Below the pieces are notes generated by a model. It did no database searches, was not told where the DNA came from, and worked only from the letters and a program-made list of their open reading frames with translations. Position numbers and translations under genes: made by a program. From contig OY740719.1 in assembly GCA_963513945.1 (NCBI GenBank), positions 162,822,729 to 162,886,728 of the forward strand: a stretch of DNA of 64,000 bases, written 5' to 3'. Below are positions 46,741 to 58,016 of the stretch, piece by piece. The stretch is from Hydrotaea diabolus (taxonomy: Eukaryota; Arthropoda; Insecta; Diptera; Muscidae). The number at the start of each line of letters is the position of its first letter. The first letter of the stretch is position 1.

Positions 46741-48045
46741 CACGCAGAGAAAATATATGGTTACACTATGGTCACCGCAACAATAATATGTTCTCTACAA
46801 TAAAAGCATGTTTGTCGCAACCATAGTATTGTTTTTTGAATTTCATTTTGGCAATAGTGTGATTGCGACAATATTGCTATTGTTGAAATGTAACAATAGT
46901 ATTATTGTCAAATTTAGAAATAAAATTATGGTTGTAGCAACCATATAAACATGGTTGGTGCAACAAAAGTATTGTTGTTTAAAATTAACGTTAACAATAA
47001 TTTGATTACGGCAATCATACAGTGTGGTTGCGACTATGAACACAACAAAACAGGTTTTATAGAGCATACATGTATGTGTGCACGCATGTTTTTTTATATG
47101 CAAAAAAAACACATACACACGATACAGTGAATGGTTGCTGTCCATTAACAATAATCGGAAGGTAGTTCGAGGGATTTTTATTGTGTTTACTTTGTTCGGT
47201 GAAATACTCGAATACCGACTGGTTCTCGTTTATTTTAAATCTGTCTGGACTTAAGTATATAGCCATTGACCATGGTTTAATCACATTCGTTACTTGGTGT
47301 CTATGGATGGTGAAGTAGCATTCACCCCTGCTGGCAACTAAAAGTATTTTTGACCGTTGGAATATATATTTTTGTTTCTTGAATGAAATATTTAATAAAA
47401 ACATTGCCTCAAATCTGGCTCTGAACTAATAGTAATGCAATTTAATATAACATACTTAATAAAAATCTCTATTTTTGAATAACAGCAATAACTAATACTA
47501 ATAAATAATTTTGGGGATCATAGTATGGTTGCGTGTGAATCATACTATGGTTGTGGGGATCATAGTATGGTTGCGTGTGAATCATACTATGGTTGTGAGG
47601 ATCGTACTATGGTTGTGTGAGAAACATACTATGGTTGTGAGGATCATAATATGGTTGTGGAGATAATAGTATGGTTGAGTGTGAATCATACAATGGTTGT
47701 GTGGATCATAGTATGGTTGCGTGTGAATCATACTATAGTTGTAAGAATCATACTATGGTTGTATGAGAAACATTGTATGGTTGTGAGGATCATAATATGG
47801 TTGTGAAGATAATAGTATGGTTGAGTGTGAATCATACTATTGTTGTGAGGATCATAGTATGGTTGTGGAGATCATAGTGTGTTTGAGTGTGAATCATACT
47901 ATGGTTGTGGGGATCATAGTATGGTTATGTGTGAATCATACTATTGTTGTAAGGATCATAATATTGTTGTGTCACAACCATATACTCTGCAATAGTATGT
48001 TCCTCTTTGAATATTGTCACCCCAACCATACTTTTTTTCTGCGAG
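46741..48045. mobile_element. CACGCAGA foldback element, copy 4 (FB4), long subfamily
   Basis: It starts CACGCAGAGAAAATATATGG and ends ..CATACTTTTTTTCTGCGAG, with target duplication CG (46739-46740, 48046-48047). B1 and B2 show the empty site 'gattacgggcttc' or 'attacgggcttc'. The array of CATACTATG units lies at 47515-47990. A central module of about 400 bp (47040-47450), absent from FB1, FB2, FB3 and FB5, is shared with FB6. Confidence 0.9.
47057..47404 (-). pseudogene. Reading frame inside the long-subfamily module
   Basis: A 115-codon minus-strand frame reads MFLLNISFKKQKYIFQRS, then VASRGECYFTIHRHQVTNVI, KPWSMAIYLSPDRFKINENQ and SNYLPIIVNGQQPFT. FB6 carries a clearly homologous frame on the plus strand (60940-61240: LLNISFKKQRYIFQRQ, VASRGECFFTIRRPQETNVI) with a stop and indels. 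I do not recognise the protein. Either a captured host fragment or the remains of an element gene would fit. Confidence 0.4.
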
Positions 48046-48439
48046 CGGGCTTCAATTTAAGTGAGCATAAAGATCAATAACATGGCGCGATAGCGAGCAC
48101 CATTCACGGTTACGTTCTGGCTATCATCATTTTTGAGAAAAAAAACCAAACCGTGGATTTCTCTGGGTATAATGGCACCTCTTGAACATCTCCTTGTTGC
48201 TCTTCAGCCCAAATGCGGCACGTTTATTTTGTTTATTGACTTGGCCGTTGAGCCAGAAATGGGTCTCATCACTGACCAAAATTATACAGTTGCAATCATT
48301 TGAAGGTAATTATTTTCAAAAAAATAAATGCCATAAAAAGTCCTTTCAAATTACTAATAAAGATTCCACACTTGATTTGAATTTTTATATTTTTTTTGTT
48401 TCGAAAAAATACCTCTAGATGGATCACCCATTATAAATA

Positions 48440-49001
48440 TCAATTTCGTTTCGAAGTATTAAATTGACAAAAGAAAATCGATTAATTTGCAAGAACATCA
48501 CTGCTTCTTTTAATTGAACATCATTTTTTGAGATATCCTTAAATGACTGTAAGCAAGACATTTATGGAACGATTATTTCATTACATGTCACATTTGTGTC
48601 TAACGATCACCAGTTGACTGGGAGGTGATAAAAATGATTCCGAATGGCATCCGGCCGCTGCTGTCTATTCCTTTCTTGTACTTGTATTTAATAGTTACAC
48701 ACATAGAATATTTCACACACAGAGAAATATGCCTTTAAACACACACAAATTGTTAAAATTGGCACTTCTTACATGTAATCGCCATACATCGTCGGAATCA
48801 AAAAACACGAACGCAACTTCGTAAACAATAAGCAGAGGCCGAAGCAGCGCTACACAAGCAGAGACATCGGCATCGCCAGAGTCCGCAGCAGCAGCGCTAG
48901 TCAGTCACTTGAGTACACACTGCAGAGCCGGGTGCTGCTTTCATTCAAGTGTTTTGCTGTAATTATTAAAGTCTATCGTTAACAACGCATCGAAATCGCT
49001 C
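48440..49001. other. Upstream region of the GPCR-like gene
   Basis: The sequence becomes less repetitive and more GC-rich between 48600 and 49000 (for example 'agcagcagcgctagtcagtc'). A second initiator-like TCAGTC lies at 48901, without a matching DPE. No TATA box near -30 of 49002 was found. No element ends were recognised after 48437. Confidence 0.5.
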
Positions 49002-49033
49002 AGTTTCTCAAGAGCCGCGTAAACGATTGGACG
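49000..49033 (+). promoter_or_regulatory. Inr + DPE core promoter
   Basis: TCAGTT (49000-49005) matches the fly initiator TCAKTY with A+1 at 49002. GGACG at 49029-49033 lies exactly at +28 to +32 and matches the DPE consensus RGWYV. This spacing is strict in Drosophila TATA-less promoters. It predicts a 376-nt 5' UTR. Confidence 0.6.
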
Positions 49034-49377
49034 GCGATATTTTTCGCCCCAAACATACACAACAACAAGTGAGAATCGGTCGGTATTTTTTCGCAAACAA
49101 ATAATTGAAGTAAAAATATTTTTGCAACAAAAGAGAAAATAAACGTTGTAACTAAAAAATCATTTAAATTAATAAGCGCAAAGAGATTTGCACAAATTGC
49201 ACTTGTTGGCTGTCAGCTGGTGGCAAACAGAAGAAACAAGTTTTCCGATTGTAGCGAATAATAAAAGTTAAAACAAATCCAAGAATTTAAATAGCAAAAA
49301 CCATAACAAGGACTAATTAAATATTCTCTCCTACTTGTAAGCTAGTTGTTCGCCGAAATATCAAAAAAAAAACCAAA
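49002..49377 (+). other. Predicted 5' UTR of the GPCR-like gene
   Basis: Between the predicted start site and ATG 49378. It is A-rich just before the ATG (aaaaaaaaaccaaaatg, a good fly start context). A 5' UTR intron cannot be excluded. Confidence 0.4.
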
Positions 49378-49667
49378 ATGTTTCGAAAATCTTTACTAAT
49401 TGCCAGTGTTTTCTTGCTGCTAATGCAGCTTTGCTGGAGCTTCAATTCTGAAGTACCAACCGAAGAGAATGCTACCGAAAGTACCGAAGAAGCTATGACT
49501 GCATCTTCTACATCGCCGCCGGTGCCACGACAATTATATCAGTATAAACGCCATTTCCTGTGGAGCGCCCTACTTATTGTGCTCGGCGTTATTGGCAACT
49601 TTTTGGCTTTGGTAATTTTGGCGCGCAAAAAAGCCACAAAACATAGCCAATATACACTCATGTTGCG
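49378..49667 (+). CDS. Rhodopsin-class GPCR, first coding exon (prostanoid-receptor-like)
   Basis: ATG in context ccaaaATG. Residues 1-21 (MFRKSLLIASVFLLLMQLCW..) form a signal peptide. Residues 22-50 are an acidic Ser/Thr-rich extracellular segment with one N-glycosylation motif (NAT). Residues about 60-82 are TM1 with the class A signature GVIGNFLALVIL (the conserved GN). Then comes intracellular loop 1, ARKKATKHSQYTLMLR. The exon ends at TTGCG|gtaagt (donor 49668), phase 2. The remaining helices must lie beyond the window, since no matching exon was found to 64000. 'YTLMLR' after TM1 fits insect receptors annotated as prostaglandin E2 receptor-like (Drosophila CG7497). That identification is from memory and moderate. 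Family membership in class A is firm. Confidence 0.75.
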
Positions 49668-52230
49668 GTAAGTCAATCAATTGTTTATAACACATTACGC
49701 CGCTTTTTGTTATTGTTTATGTCGCACAGTGGTACAGAAAAAAAGAGTGGTGATTAAATTTCTCCGAAATTACTGAAAAGATTGTCATAATATACCTGAC
49801 TATCAGAAGGAACTGCTACGGCTAGGCTTTAGCGAACATTATATGGTGGCATCTGAATGTCCCACTGTTACAAATCCTACTAAGTTTTAGAACTAGAAAT
49901 CGTATCCTATGTCTTTTTAAACTTTGCGTCAAAGTAAACATGTGGAAAATTGTGATAAGTTCGCCTGATCATTTCAATGTCAGATAGGTAACATATAGGC
50001 AGAAACACGTCGGGAAATTCCTTAAACATGGCAATTTTTCTTTGAAGTTGACTCAGTACACAATAAAGTGAACTATTTTTGAAGCATTAATTTTTGTGAG
50101 CATTAATTTTTTTTTTCGTTAAGGAAAGTATAAGTACAAGCAGTTCATAAAATTGTCATAGAATTTTTTTTTATTAAAAACATTTTTAACGAAATTTTAA
50201 AAATTCCATTAAAAGTTATAGAATTTTTTAAATTTTTGAAAAATAAATTCGTTAAAGCGAATTCGTGTTCATCGATCATTAATAACTTAAATTTATAGTT
50301 CGCTGTTATAATATCCACTATAGGATAAAGTGGGCATTAAATTCATTGTTCAGTTTGCAACACCTTGAAATATGGTTCACGGTGTAGAATTTATGTTCTT
50401 TCTCGTCGTAAAATTTGAAGATGATTAAGCTGTCACTTTGTCCGTTTGCCAGTTGAAAGTTATAATAGCTGCTAGATAAGAAAAGAAGAGCCCTGGAATT
50501 TTACAGAATCATCGCAAAATCGGTATTGAAAGAATAATGTTTTCTATTAAAGGGACTCAAAGCTGTTATAGGACTTAGACTGGATAACTATCAGCTATTA
50601 GTATCAATTTAGGCTAAGAAATAAAACGGCTACAATAAATTATTTTTCTTAAATTTTTTTTTTTAAGAGTCAAGTACAGCAGGGTTTATTCTATATACTT
50701 ATATAAGTATAAGTAGTGCTTACTGTTTGGACTTGAAACGGATTTATCCAGTCTTGTGAAAAAACGTATTAACAACGCAAAAACTTTTTCAATAAATGCA
50801 TAAAAAGTTCTGACAACTATGCGATATGAAAAAAAAACTAATTTCCTTCGTTTATTATATTTAATCCGAGTGAAATTCTCTGCAAAAGAGCACATGTCTT
50901 TAATCTCAACTACGTGTAGCAAATCGGAATAGTATCCAAAATCTCGCATAAGGCGGACGCTAAAACTCGTACGTAAAAGATTAGTGGTCTAAAAAAGGGT
51001 GTAGAGTTAAGATTTATAACTTATCAGTCTCGATTTTATCATTAATACTTGTTACATCCGCCCTTTTGTTCCCGCGATTAAGCTCCTTTGCATTTCGCTT
51101 AGTTGTTTTTGTAGTTGATGGACAATGTCGAAATCACAATTTGTATATGAATTAAAAATAATTATACTTATATTTAATATAAATATGATCCATTAAATCA
51201 ACACGACATCAGAACAGAAAAAATAATCTACCTGGACCAAAGTAATATTAAAACAAAACAAAAATACATTTTTGAATGTAAAATTTTTAAAATTAAATTG
51301 TTAAATTTAAAAACTGTTTTATATAAACCTGGCTTTCGACCTAAGTAATTTTGGAAAGAAAATAGAGTGTTGTTTGTTAACAGAAAATGTTTTGCCAATT
51401 CCATTCAATATCATTAATTTTACTTTGATACTTTCCTTAAATTCGCAACACACTTGCTTACTATTCTTAATTTAGAACGTTTCGTATGGCAATGCATTAA
51501 ACAAATTTACAATTTTTTCAGCTTATTTTAAATAGATTTATTTATCTAATGTACAGATGTCACTATCCCCAAGGGAATGTTAAATAGGTTTTTTTTTCAT
51601 TTAAGACTGGGTGTATCAACACTAAATTAAATATCAACTTGATCGCACCGAATTTCAAAAAGTTTGATATGGTAACACCTCTTGGGTTAAGCCTTGATTA
51701 AAGCTAAGATTTCCATACAAATTACACAGTGTGACAGAGATAAAATACCTGGGAAATGATATTATTTTTCTTGTAGATCTTGCTGAGTACAACAAGAAAC
51801 CGCTTTGGAAATTTCACAAACACCTCCAAAATCTGGAGTTACGGGTAAAAAAACCGGTTTTTCGGATCTTCACACTTATATGCCAGTAACTTGGTTGAAT
51901 ATCAACAGCATTTAATTTTGCTGATTTGGAAAGAAGAAACTGCGGCATTTCGAATGGTGTATACACTTTTAAAATCAAACTGAAAAAATCTGTGTATTAT
52001 TCCAGTAAACTCAATTTTTAAAATTTTTCTGTAATTTTTTAACTTTGGATGCGTTTTTACACAGAACTTTTTAAAAGGAAGCGTATAATTTTTGATTAAG
52101 AAGAAAGTGTTCGTACGAAAACAATTCGGTGTCATTTTTAAAAATCCGTTAGAAACTGATTGTGTTATTCAACTTTTATTAAAACAAAATTGTTTGAAAA
52201 AATAAAATTTTTGGCCAAACTACTCAGAAA
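49668..52230 (+). other. Start of the large first intron; little recognisable
   Basis: It starts at donor gtaagtcaat. At 49726-49740 'cacagtggtacag' looks like the end of a CACAGTGGTCC element. Otherwise AT-rich without coding signal. Confidence 0.45.
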
Positions 52231-52344
52231 TATTTGTTTTGACCGTTTTTTTATTGAATATCTCAGTATCCCGTTTGTCATGTAAACATATTGTTTTAGT
52301 TTTTGTTCATTTGTTTTGTTTGTTTGATTCTTATCGCTGGTATG

Positions 52345-52690
52345 AGCCAGAATTTGTTTGTGAAAATTGCTGTGCAACATTAAAAAAATTAAAAGTTCAA
52401 CCTTCAATTCATTTGTTTTTTTGTGCGCCTATGACTTGGCATCATCAGGTCTGGCTAGTTTTGTGAAACAAATATTTCGGGGCACACTTTTAAAACCCGC
52501 ACAAAAGGTAAAGTACGCAAATGTTGTAAGTGGTACAAAACCGATATCTGGTAATGATAAAGTTCTGACAACGAGCATATGTGGTTTTGAAGCTGAAGAA
52601 TATTTGGTGGAGGAAGAGTACCTTCCATTTAAATCTACAACAGAGCGAAATTTTGAGCACTCGATAATAATTAATATCGAGTGCTAACCA
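52345..52690 (+). pseudogene. Fragment of an uncharacterised arthropod repeat-associated protein
   Basis: The frame reads RWYEPEFVCENCCATLKKLK, then FCAPMTWHH and, after a frameshift near 52447, KYANVVSGTKPISG and EAEEYLVEEEYLPF. The pattern 'YEPEFVC..C...L' then 'F..PM.W' then 'Y.N..S...P' is one I recall from multi-copy uncharacterised insect proteins often lying next to mobile DNA. Spacing between the motifs is compressed, so a part is deleted. Identity is tentative. Confidence 0.35.
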
Positions 52691-52949
52691 AAAACATAAA
52701 TATAATCAAAATTGTCAGTTTTGTTAACAAATGACTTAACTAACGAGGTTTTGTTATCCAGCCTTTATAACGACTTAACCTAAAACACCACTATATACTC
52801 GTACTTATACATAGTTCCCTTAACATTTCGAAAAGAAAGGGGAACTTTTCTCAAATCAGTGTGCTTTGCACAATATAATTCTAATACTCATTGACCGCGA
52901 ACTACTTTTTAATGCCGCTTACGAACGACTTATGCAATTTAAAGAGAAG

Positions 52950-53107
52950 TTTTTATTTACAAGGCTTAGCGATTAACCGTTTACAAGGCTTAGCGATTAA
53001 TCGTTTATACACACTCACTGCCAAAACTTTTTTAGATGTTGTTACCCGGACTCGAACCTGTGTTTCCCTGTATGATAGTAGTGTACACTTCCATTACACC
53101 ATGGGCC
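52950..53107 (-). mobile_element. SINE-like element with a tRNA-derived head
   Basis: On the minus strand, 53107-53041 reads GGCCCATGGTGTAATGG... to GGTTCGAGTCCGGGTAAC. It has a Pol III A box (TGGTGTAATGG) and a perfect B box (GGTTCGAGTCC) 32 nt apart. The acceptor and T stems do not pair well, so it is not a functional tRNA. Downstream on the same strand comes a 35-nt body and a two-unit 24-bp repeat (52959-53006). Confidence 0.55.
52959..53006. repeat. 24-bp direct repeat, two units
   Basis: acaaggcttagcgattaacc + gttt (52959-52982) and the same with one change (aatc for aacc) at 52983-53006. It forms the tail of the SINE-like element. Confidence 0.9.
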
Positions 53108-53108
53108 A

Positions 53109-53175
53109 AGTGGTCCAGAATCAATTTTCATTGGGCAAAAGTCTATACTTAACTTTTGATTTTTGCCATTGTTAC
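53109..53175. repeat. Solo end of a CACAGTGGTCC element
   Basis: 'aagtggtccagaatcaattt' then 'ggcaaaagtctatacttaac' matches the left terminus of the 7.6-kb copy. The rest of that element is missing, and it abuts the tRNA-like head. Confidence 0.6.
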
Positions 53176-53299
53176 TATACTCGTATGTTGTACACATAAA
53201 ATGAATGTCGGCTTGTAGTTCATAAAAATTCATGAAATTCTTATGGGATTTTTTAAAAATCAAACAAAATAGACATTTTAGGAAATGTTTAATTTTTCC

Positions 53300-56200
53300 C
53301 ACTTATTTATTTTGGGAAAAAGTCAATCATGCATACTAGAATACAGGGGAAGAGATTTCATAAAGAGCGATTTTTTAACGACGAACCACGAGTATTTATT
53401 GCTAAACGATCCAAGCGTTCAAATAAAAGAACGTTCACATTAGAAATTATAAGCGCGATGAATGCAGTAAATCTGAAAGTTGCTAGAACATACCCGAGTT
53501 TTATTTAATCAAAATATTAAATTTCATATGTAATTATATAGCCCTGTTCGGGCTTTCATACAAAAATGAAATGGGTTAGAGTATATGTGAGTCGACTTAA
53601 CCGAGCGAAACTCGCTTACTAGTTCCTTTATACAGCAATGTCCCAGACGACTCACCCAACTAAAACTTGTTTAATTGTTTTTATAAAAATTGTTCTTTAA
53701 TACCCAAATTATAATGCTTGTGACAATACTATTATGTATTTTAAAATTAAATTAATATATACTTTTTGTTTGTCCATTTACTTAATATTATAGATTATAA
53801 AAATGATAAATGTCGGTACTTTTAACAGATACATTCGCTATACTGGTAAATTATTTAGACAGACAAAATTTATATTAGAGGGGTTTTATTTCCTAGGTCT
53901 TCTTGATAACTAAGACTTAAAAGCAAAATCGAAATAGTAAAGCCATTTGTTAACAAAAAGGGCAAATTTTGTTTATTTTCCAAAAACTCGTACGAGTAGT
54001 ATCTTATCTTAAAAAAAAAACTAGAAAAATAATTTGTAGCAACTGTTTCAGTACTTAGCCTGGATTGCGTTTTTAGTATCAAAAGTATCAAACAATTTTT
54101 GTACTTAAAACATACTTAGTTGAAGTATTGTCGAACTTTAGAGTCCGTCAAACTTTTATTAGTAGTTAAATATGCCTAATTTACAAATGAATGATATTTT
54201 AATAGAAACCTCCCAAATATCAAACGAAGAGTTTTTTCCGCGGATGTTTTCGTTTGCGGGGGAAGGAAATATTAAAATGTCCTGTGATATAATCCGGGAT
54301 ATATAAAATTTTAAATTTGCTTAACGATGAACAACTATTTTCAGAAAAAGTAAAATATACTACCCATAAAGCAATTCAACATACTTAAATAATCAAATAG
54401 TAACAAGGAGTTTAACGGTTCAGCATAATAATCTAGAAATTATTATGAGAGTGAAGATAATTTAGAATTTTACTTTCAGAAACGCAAATAATCCGCGGTC
54501 CCCAATGGGTTAAAAAAATATTAAAATATTCAACGAGATAGTAGTGTGAGCATATTAAAGTTAAATTCGAATTTTAATTCTTCTGAAATGACAGAATTGC
54601 AAAATTTGCTCTAGAGCGGATCTAAGTGAGTCCATGGAGGACAAATGGAAATACTCGTACTTAGGTCTATCAAACTTCTGCCAGATTACAGCTACTAACA
54701 AAGCATTTTTGCTTTATAAGCGTACACTAATGAAAAATAATTTGACAGTATACTGTCAGAATATATCATATCTATCTTTATCATATCTATCAGACTATAG
54801 TCTGATAGACGAAAGTGTTTCCATTTGTCCTTCATGAACTCACTTAAATCAAAAGTTAAACGTTTTTGAGTCATTTGAGCTAAATGACCAATACCACCAC
54901 GACGGCTTATTTTAAATGCCCTTTCTGGTCATTGCTGCGAAGGGACATAGGGGTTCATTTGCCTGAAGGTACGGGGCTAAGTTTGCAATTTTCAATCGTC
55001 GAATATATCTCCAAAATATATTCCAAACGACTCAATGTAGAACTGCAGAAATATGTTTAATGGATTTTCATTAAATCTTATTACTACTAGTAGTAAGTTA
55101 TGTTGGTTCTATTCTGTACTGGGACAGGGTTATTTGTGAAAGAGGTGTCAGAATGGGTGTGGTTGGGCATGCAGTTTTCTTAGGGTCTGATTTATCTTTG
55201 TAATCGCGTTAAATGAAAGTAAATAACCTCTATAACCTCACTTGTCGTGGATTCCAAAGACATTTAATCAATTTGCAAGTGTTCATTTTTCTTTCCTCCT
55301 CATTCAGGTCTCATATTAAAAACCCTTCTCAGTTAATGGAATGTTAATTTATTATTTGAATGTGTCAAATATTTCAAAAATAATTTTTCTACAATTGTCA
55401 TCTGTTTCTTATAAATAGGAGATATGTCCATTTATCTAAAGAGGATGACGTTCAACAATGCCATCGACTTAAGTGGAGAAGAAAATGATGAGGGCATAAC
55501 AGTTCGGCCTATTGTCGATGACACATGAAATAATAGGAGATTTGAGATGGACACAGAAAACTTGTTTATTGCTTCAATTGAAACTGAATTTTTGTAGTCT
55601 CTTATTCTATAGTTCTCTTTCTATTTAATTTTTTATTAGGTAGCACGGTTTTTTCAAAAAATGGTACTACTTAAAACGACTTTTTCTGCCCACTGGAAAA
55701 GTTTTCTTCTCATAAGGTTAAATGCGGATTCGGCAAAACCAAATAAAAGTTTAAATGTTAGAAATATAAGTACAGAAAGCAAAATGCGTTGTCGAAGGAC
55801 CGGGAAATCGGGGGAATAAACAGGCGGCCATTTGGAAAAATCGTTGTGGCAAAGCATTCGTACATGGACCGTCGGCCAACTGTAAAAAACTACTACTTCA
55901 TCAGTTTTTATACTTTTTATACTTGTACCACCGGCACAAAGTGCTTGTTCAATACTTTTTATTTGGAACAGTCCACAAGTTGTTTCTGGCAGATGCAATT
56001 AAGGAAGAAAAAAGTATTGGGAAAGCTTTTTTTATAAATTGTTGACTTTTCTTTCTTTGTTGAATTCGTACACATTTTCTTTACCTGCTTTTGATTGGCA
56101 TTATTTATGATCTTCAGTAGGGTGCTGGGCGTTTTCAATAGCCCGAGCATAGGAAAGTTATTTTTTTCAATTTTTTATTCACGGTATACGAGTATTTGCC

Positions 56201-58015
56201 TAAATAAAAACAAGCGGACAATTCGTTAGTATGGCCAGGCCAATGCTGATATACTCTCCACCATGAATTGGGTTTAAGTTTGACATTGACAGTATTCGAA
56301 AATTGTCCTGTTTGACAGGAACTAAATCGTAAAAATAATGTCATATTGAGATTTGTGTAGAAATATAATTATTATTGAGTGCCAATATGTCATTTATCGA
56401 GTGGATCTCAAGGGCCCGGAAATTTAGACAAGTCGCAAAAGCTTCAAATATTTAGATAGGTGAGGACATTCTACTGTTTCTTAGTAACCTTATATCCATG
56501 GGAGAAACCAATTTTTCGACGTCCCTGGGACGTGGATTAAAGACTCAAATTTTGGTTAATCGTAAAATAAATGTTATATTCGGATTCTTGACAAAATTTT
56601 ATTGAGTTCATGTTTTAAAGATTAACAATTTTGGGTTAGTCCTAGTCTAAAATTGGCTAAAATGTTAAATTAAGTGACTAAAATAATAAATTAGGCGATG
56701 TAGATTTCAAGAAAAAAATTGCATTGTTTCTGGATTCCCAAGTGTCAAAGAACATTAAGGAAGGTTTCCCCCTAGGGCCCACGATTACTGCTTCTATGCT
56801 GACTTCTAAGCTAATTTAGAGATAATTAGTATATTCATAAAGTGGAAATGTCCAAAATGATCATGAGTTTTTTTCCCACACAAGGACTTAATCAACCTCT
56901 GGAAAAATCACTATATATGAAGTATTTTTGGCATATAGATCAACACTATCAACTTCAGCCGGGTAATATTTGCACATTGCGGTGTGATTAGACAAGGAGC
57001 GTGGCACCGCCCATACAACCCAGAACTTTAAAAGACATGAGCTGTTTGAGATATGACGATTCGATTTGAAATTTGTATCCACGCTGGTGGATAGTGAAAG
57101 GGAAGAGTTTGGTACATCGTCTTTAATAAGGAATATCAACCGTAGGGGCTGATAAATAGGGCCAACGACAAATTTCAACAAAAACCAATTATAATTTTCA
57201 AAAATAAAATTTTTTTGACGATAAATGTAGTTTGTGCTTACATAAAACTGCAAAAAATGCTTTTAAAAAATATTTTACTCACAAAATATAGTTCGAACTA
57301 TGCACAATAGAACAGTGAGTTCAGCTTCAGATTGCCAAAATAATTTGGAAGATCGTAAATTTTTTTTTGCAATATATGCCAAAAATATTTTAATTTTAAA
57401 GCTAGACCTTGAAAAACTCCCCTAAAGTTGCCAACCTTATTAAGCTATTGTCAACTTGGGATCCTTTAAAGTCTTCTATCAAAAAACGACAGAATCGCAT
57501 ATTATTTGAAAATACATACAGTCGAGCATGGATAAGTGGGATCGCAAGGGACCGCCTGTTTATTTCCACTTAAATAGGTTTTCCACTAATACAGAACCAT
57601 TTTGCTAGTAGTGGCTTGTAAACAATATAAATATCTGTCATTGGTATAAAGTTGACATAGCTGGCATTATCGGTTTGCCTGTAAAGTTGGTAACACTTCA
57701 ATTGCCTAGCCCTGTATGGTCCCAAAATAAAACGGACTACCAAAGAAAATTTCGAGCTCACAGAGATTTCATATCCCAAACAGTAATTCAGAGCTTTGCA
57801 TAACTTGTCGACAGCTATTAAATAAGTTGTAAATCGACTAAGTGTAGCATTAAAAATTTGTATTAAAAAAATATACAAATTTTTGACGGAAAAATTTTAG
57901 AAACAGAGACTTTATAAACCTTGAAATAATCTTGTATGTTCAAATAATAGATTTCTGTCGTGGTATCTTTAGGTGTCAGCTATCTACTGTATTTTCTAGA
58001 CTTGGATGGTTTAAA
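53300..58015. other. AT-rich intron sequence without recognised features
   Basis: Several short reading frames (for example 55654-55998 minus and 56888-57253 minus) have no recognisable domain and strongly AT-biased codons. I see no element ends or gene signals that I can support. Confidence 0.4.
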
Positions 58016-58016
58016 C

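Larger units (their letters stand above)
46298..48437 (-). mobile_element. DD41D derivative, GGTGATCCATCTAGAGG family (B3), split by FB4
   Basis: The left end is atgtgatccatttagaggtc and the right end ..ctagatggatcacccatta. Minus-strand remnants correspond to B1/B2: a block matching the QQD region (about 46710-46640) and, beyond the insertion, a block matching FSDEAHFWLNG at about 48240-48275. The HTH domain is again absent. FB4 is inserted in the segment encoding LPEIEAR. Confidence 0.8.

Noticed and set aside
48901..48934. Alternative core promoter at TCAGTC 48901
   Set aside because: The bases at +28 to +32 (gggtg) miss the DPE consensus at one position. The 49002 start matches perfectly, so this one is kept only as a possible second start.
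53041..53107. Functional tRNA gene on the minus strand
   Set aside because: The acceptor stem (GGCCCAT against the 3' flank) and the T stem do not pair, and no clear anticodon stem forms. Only the Pol III boxes are preserved.
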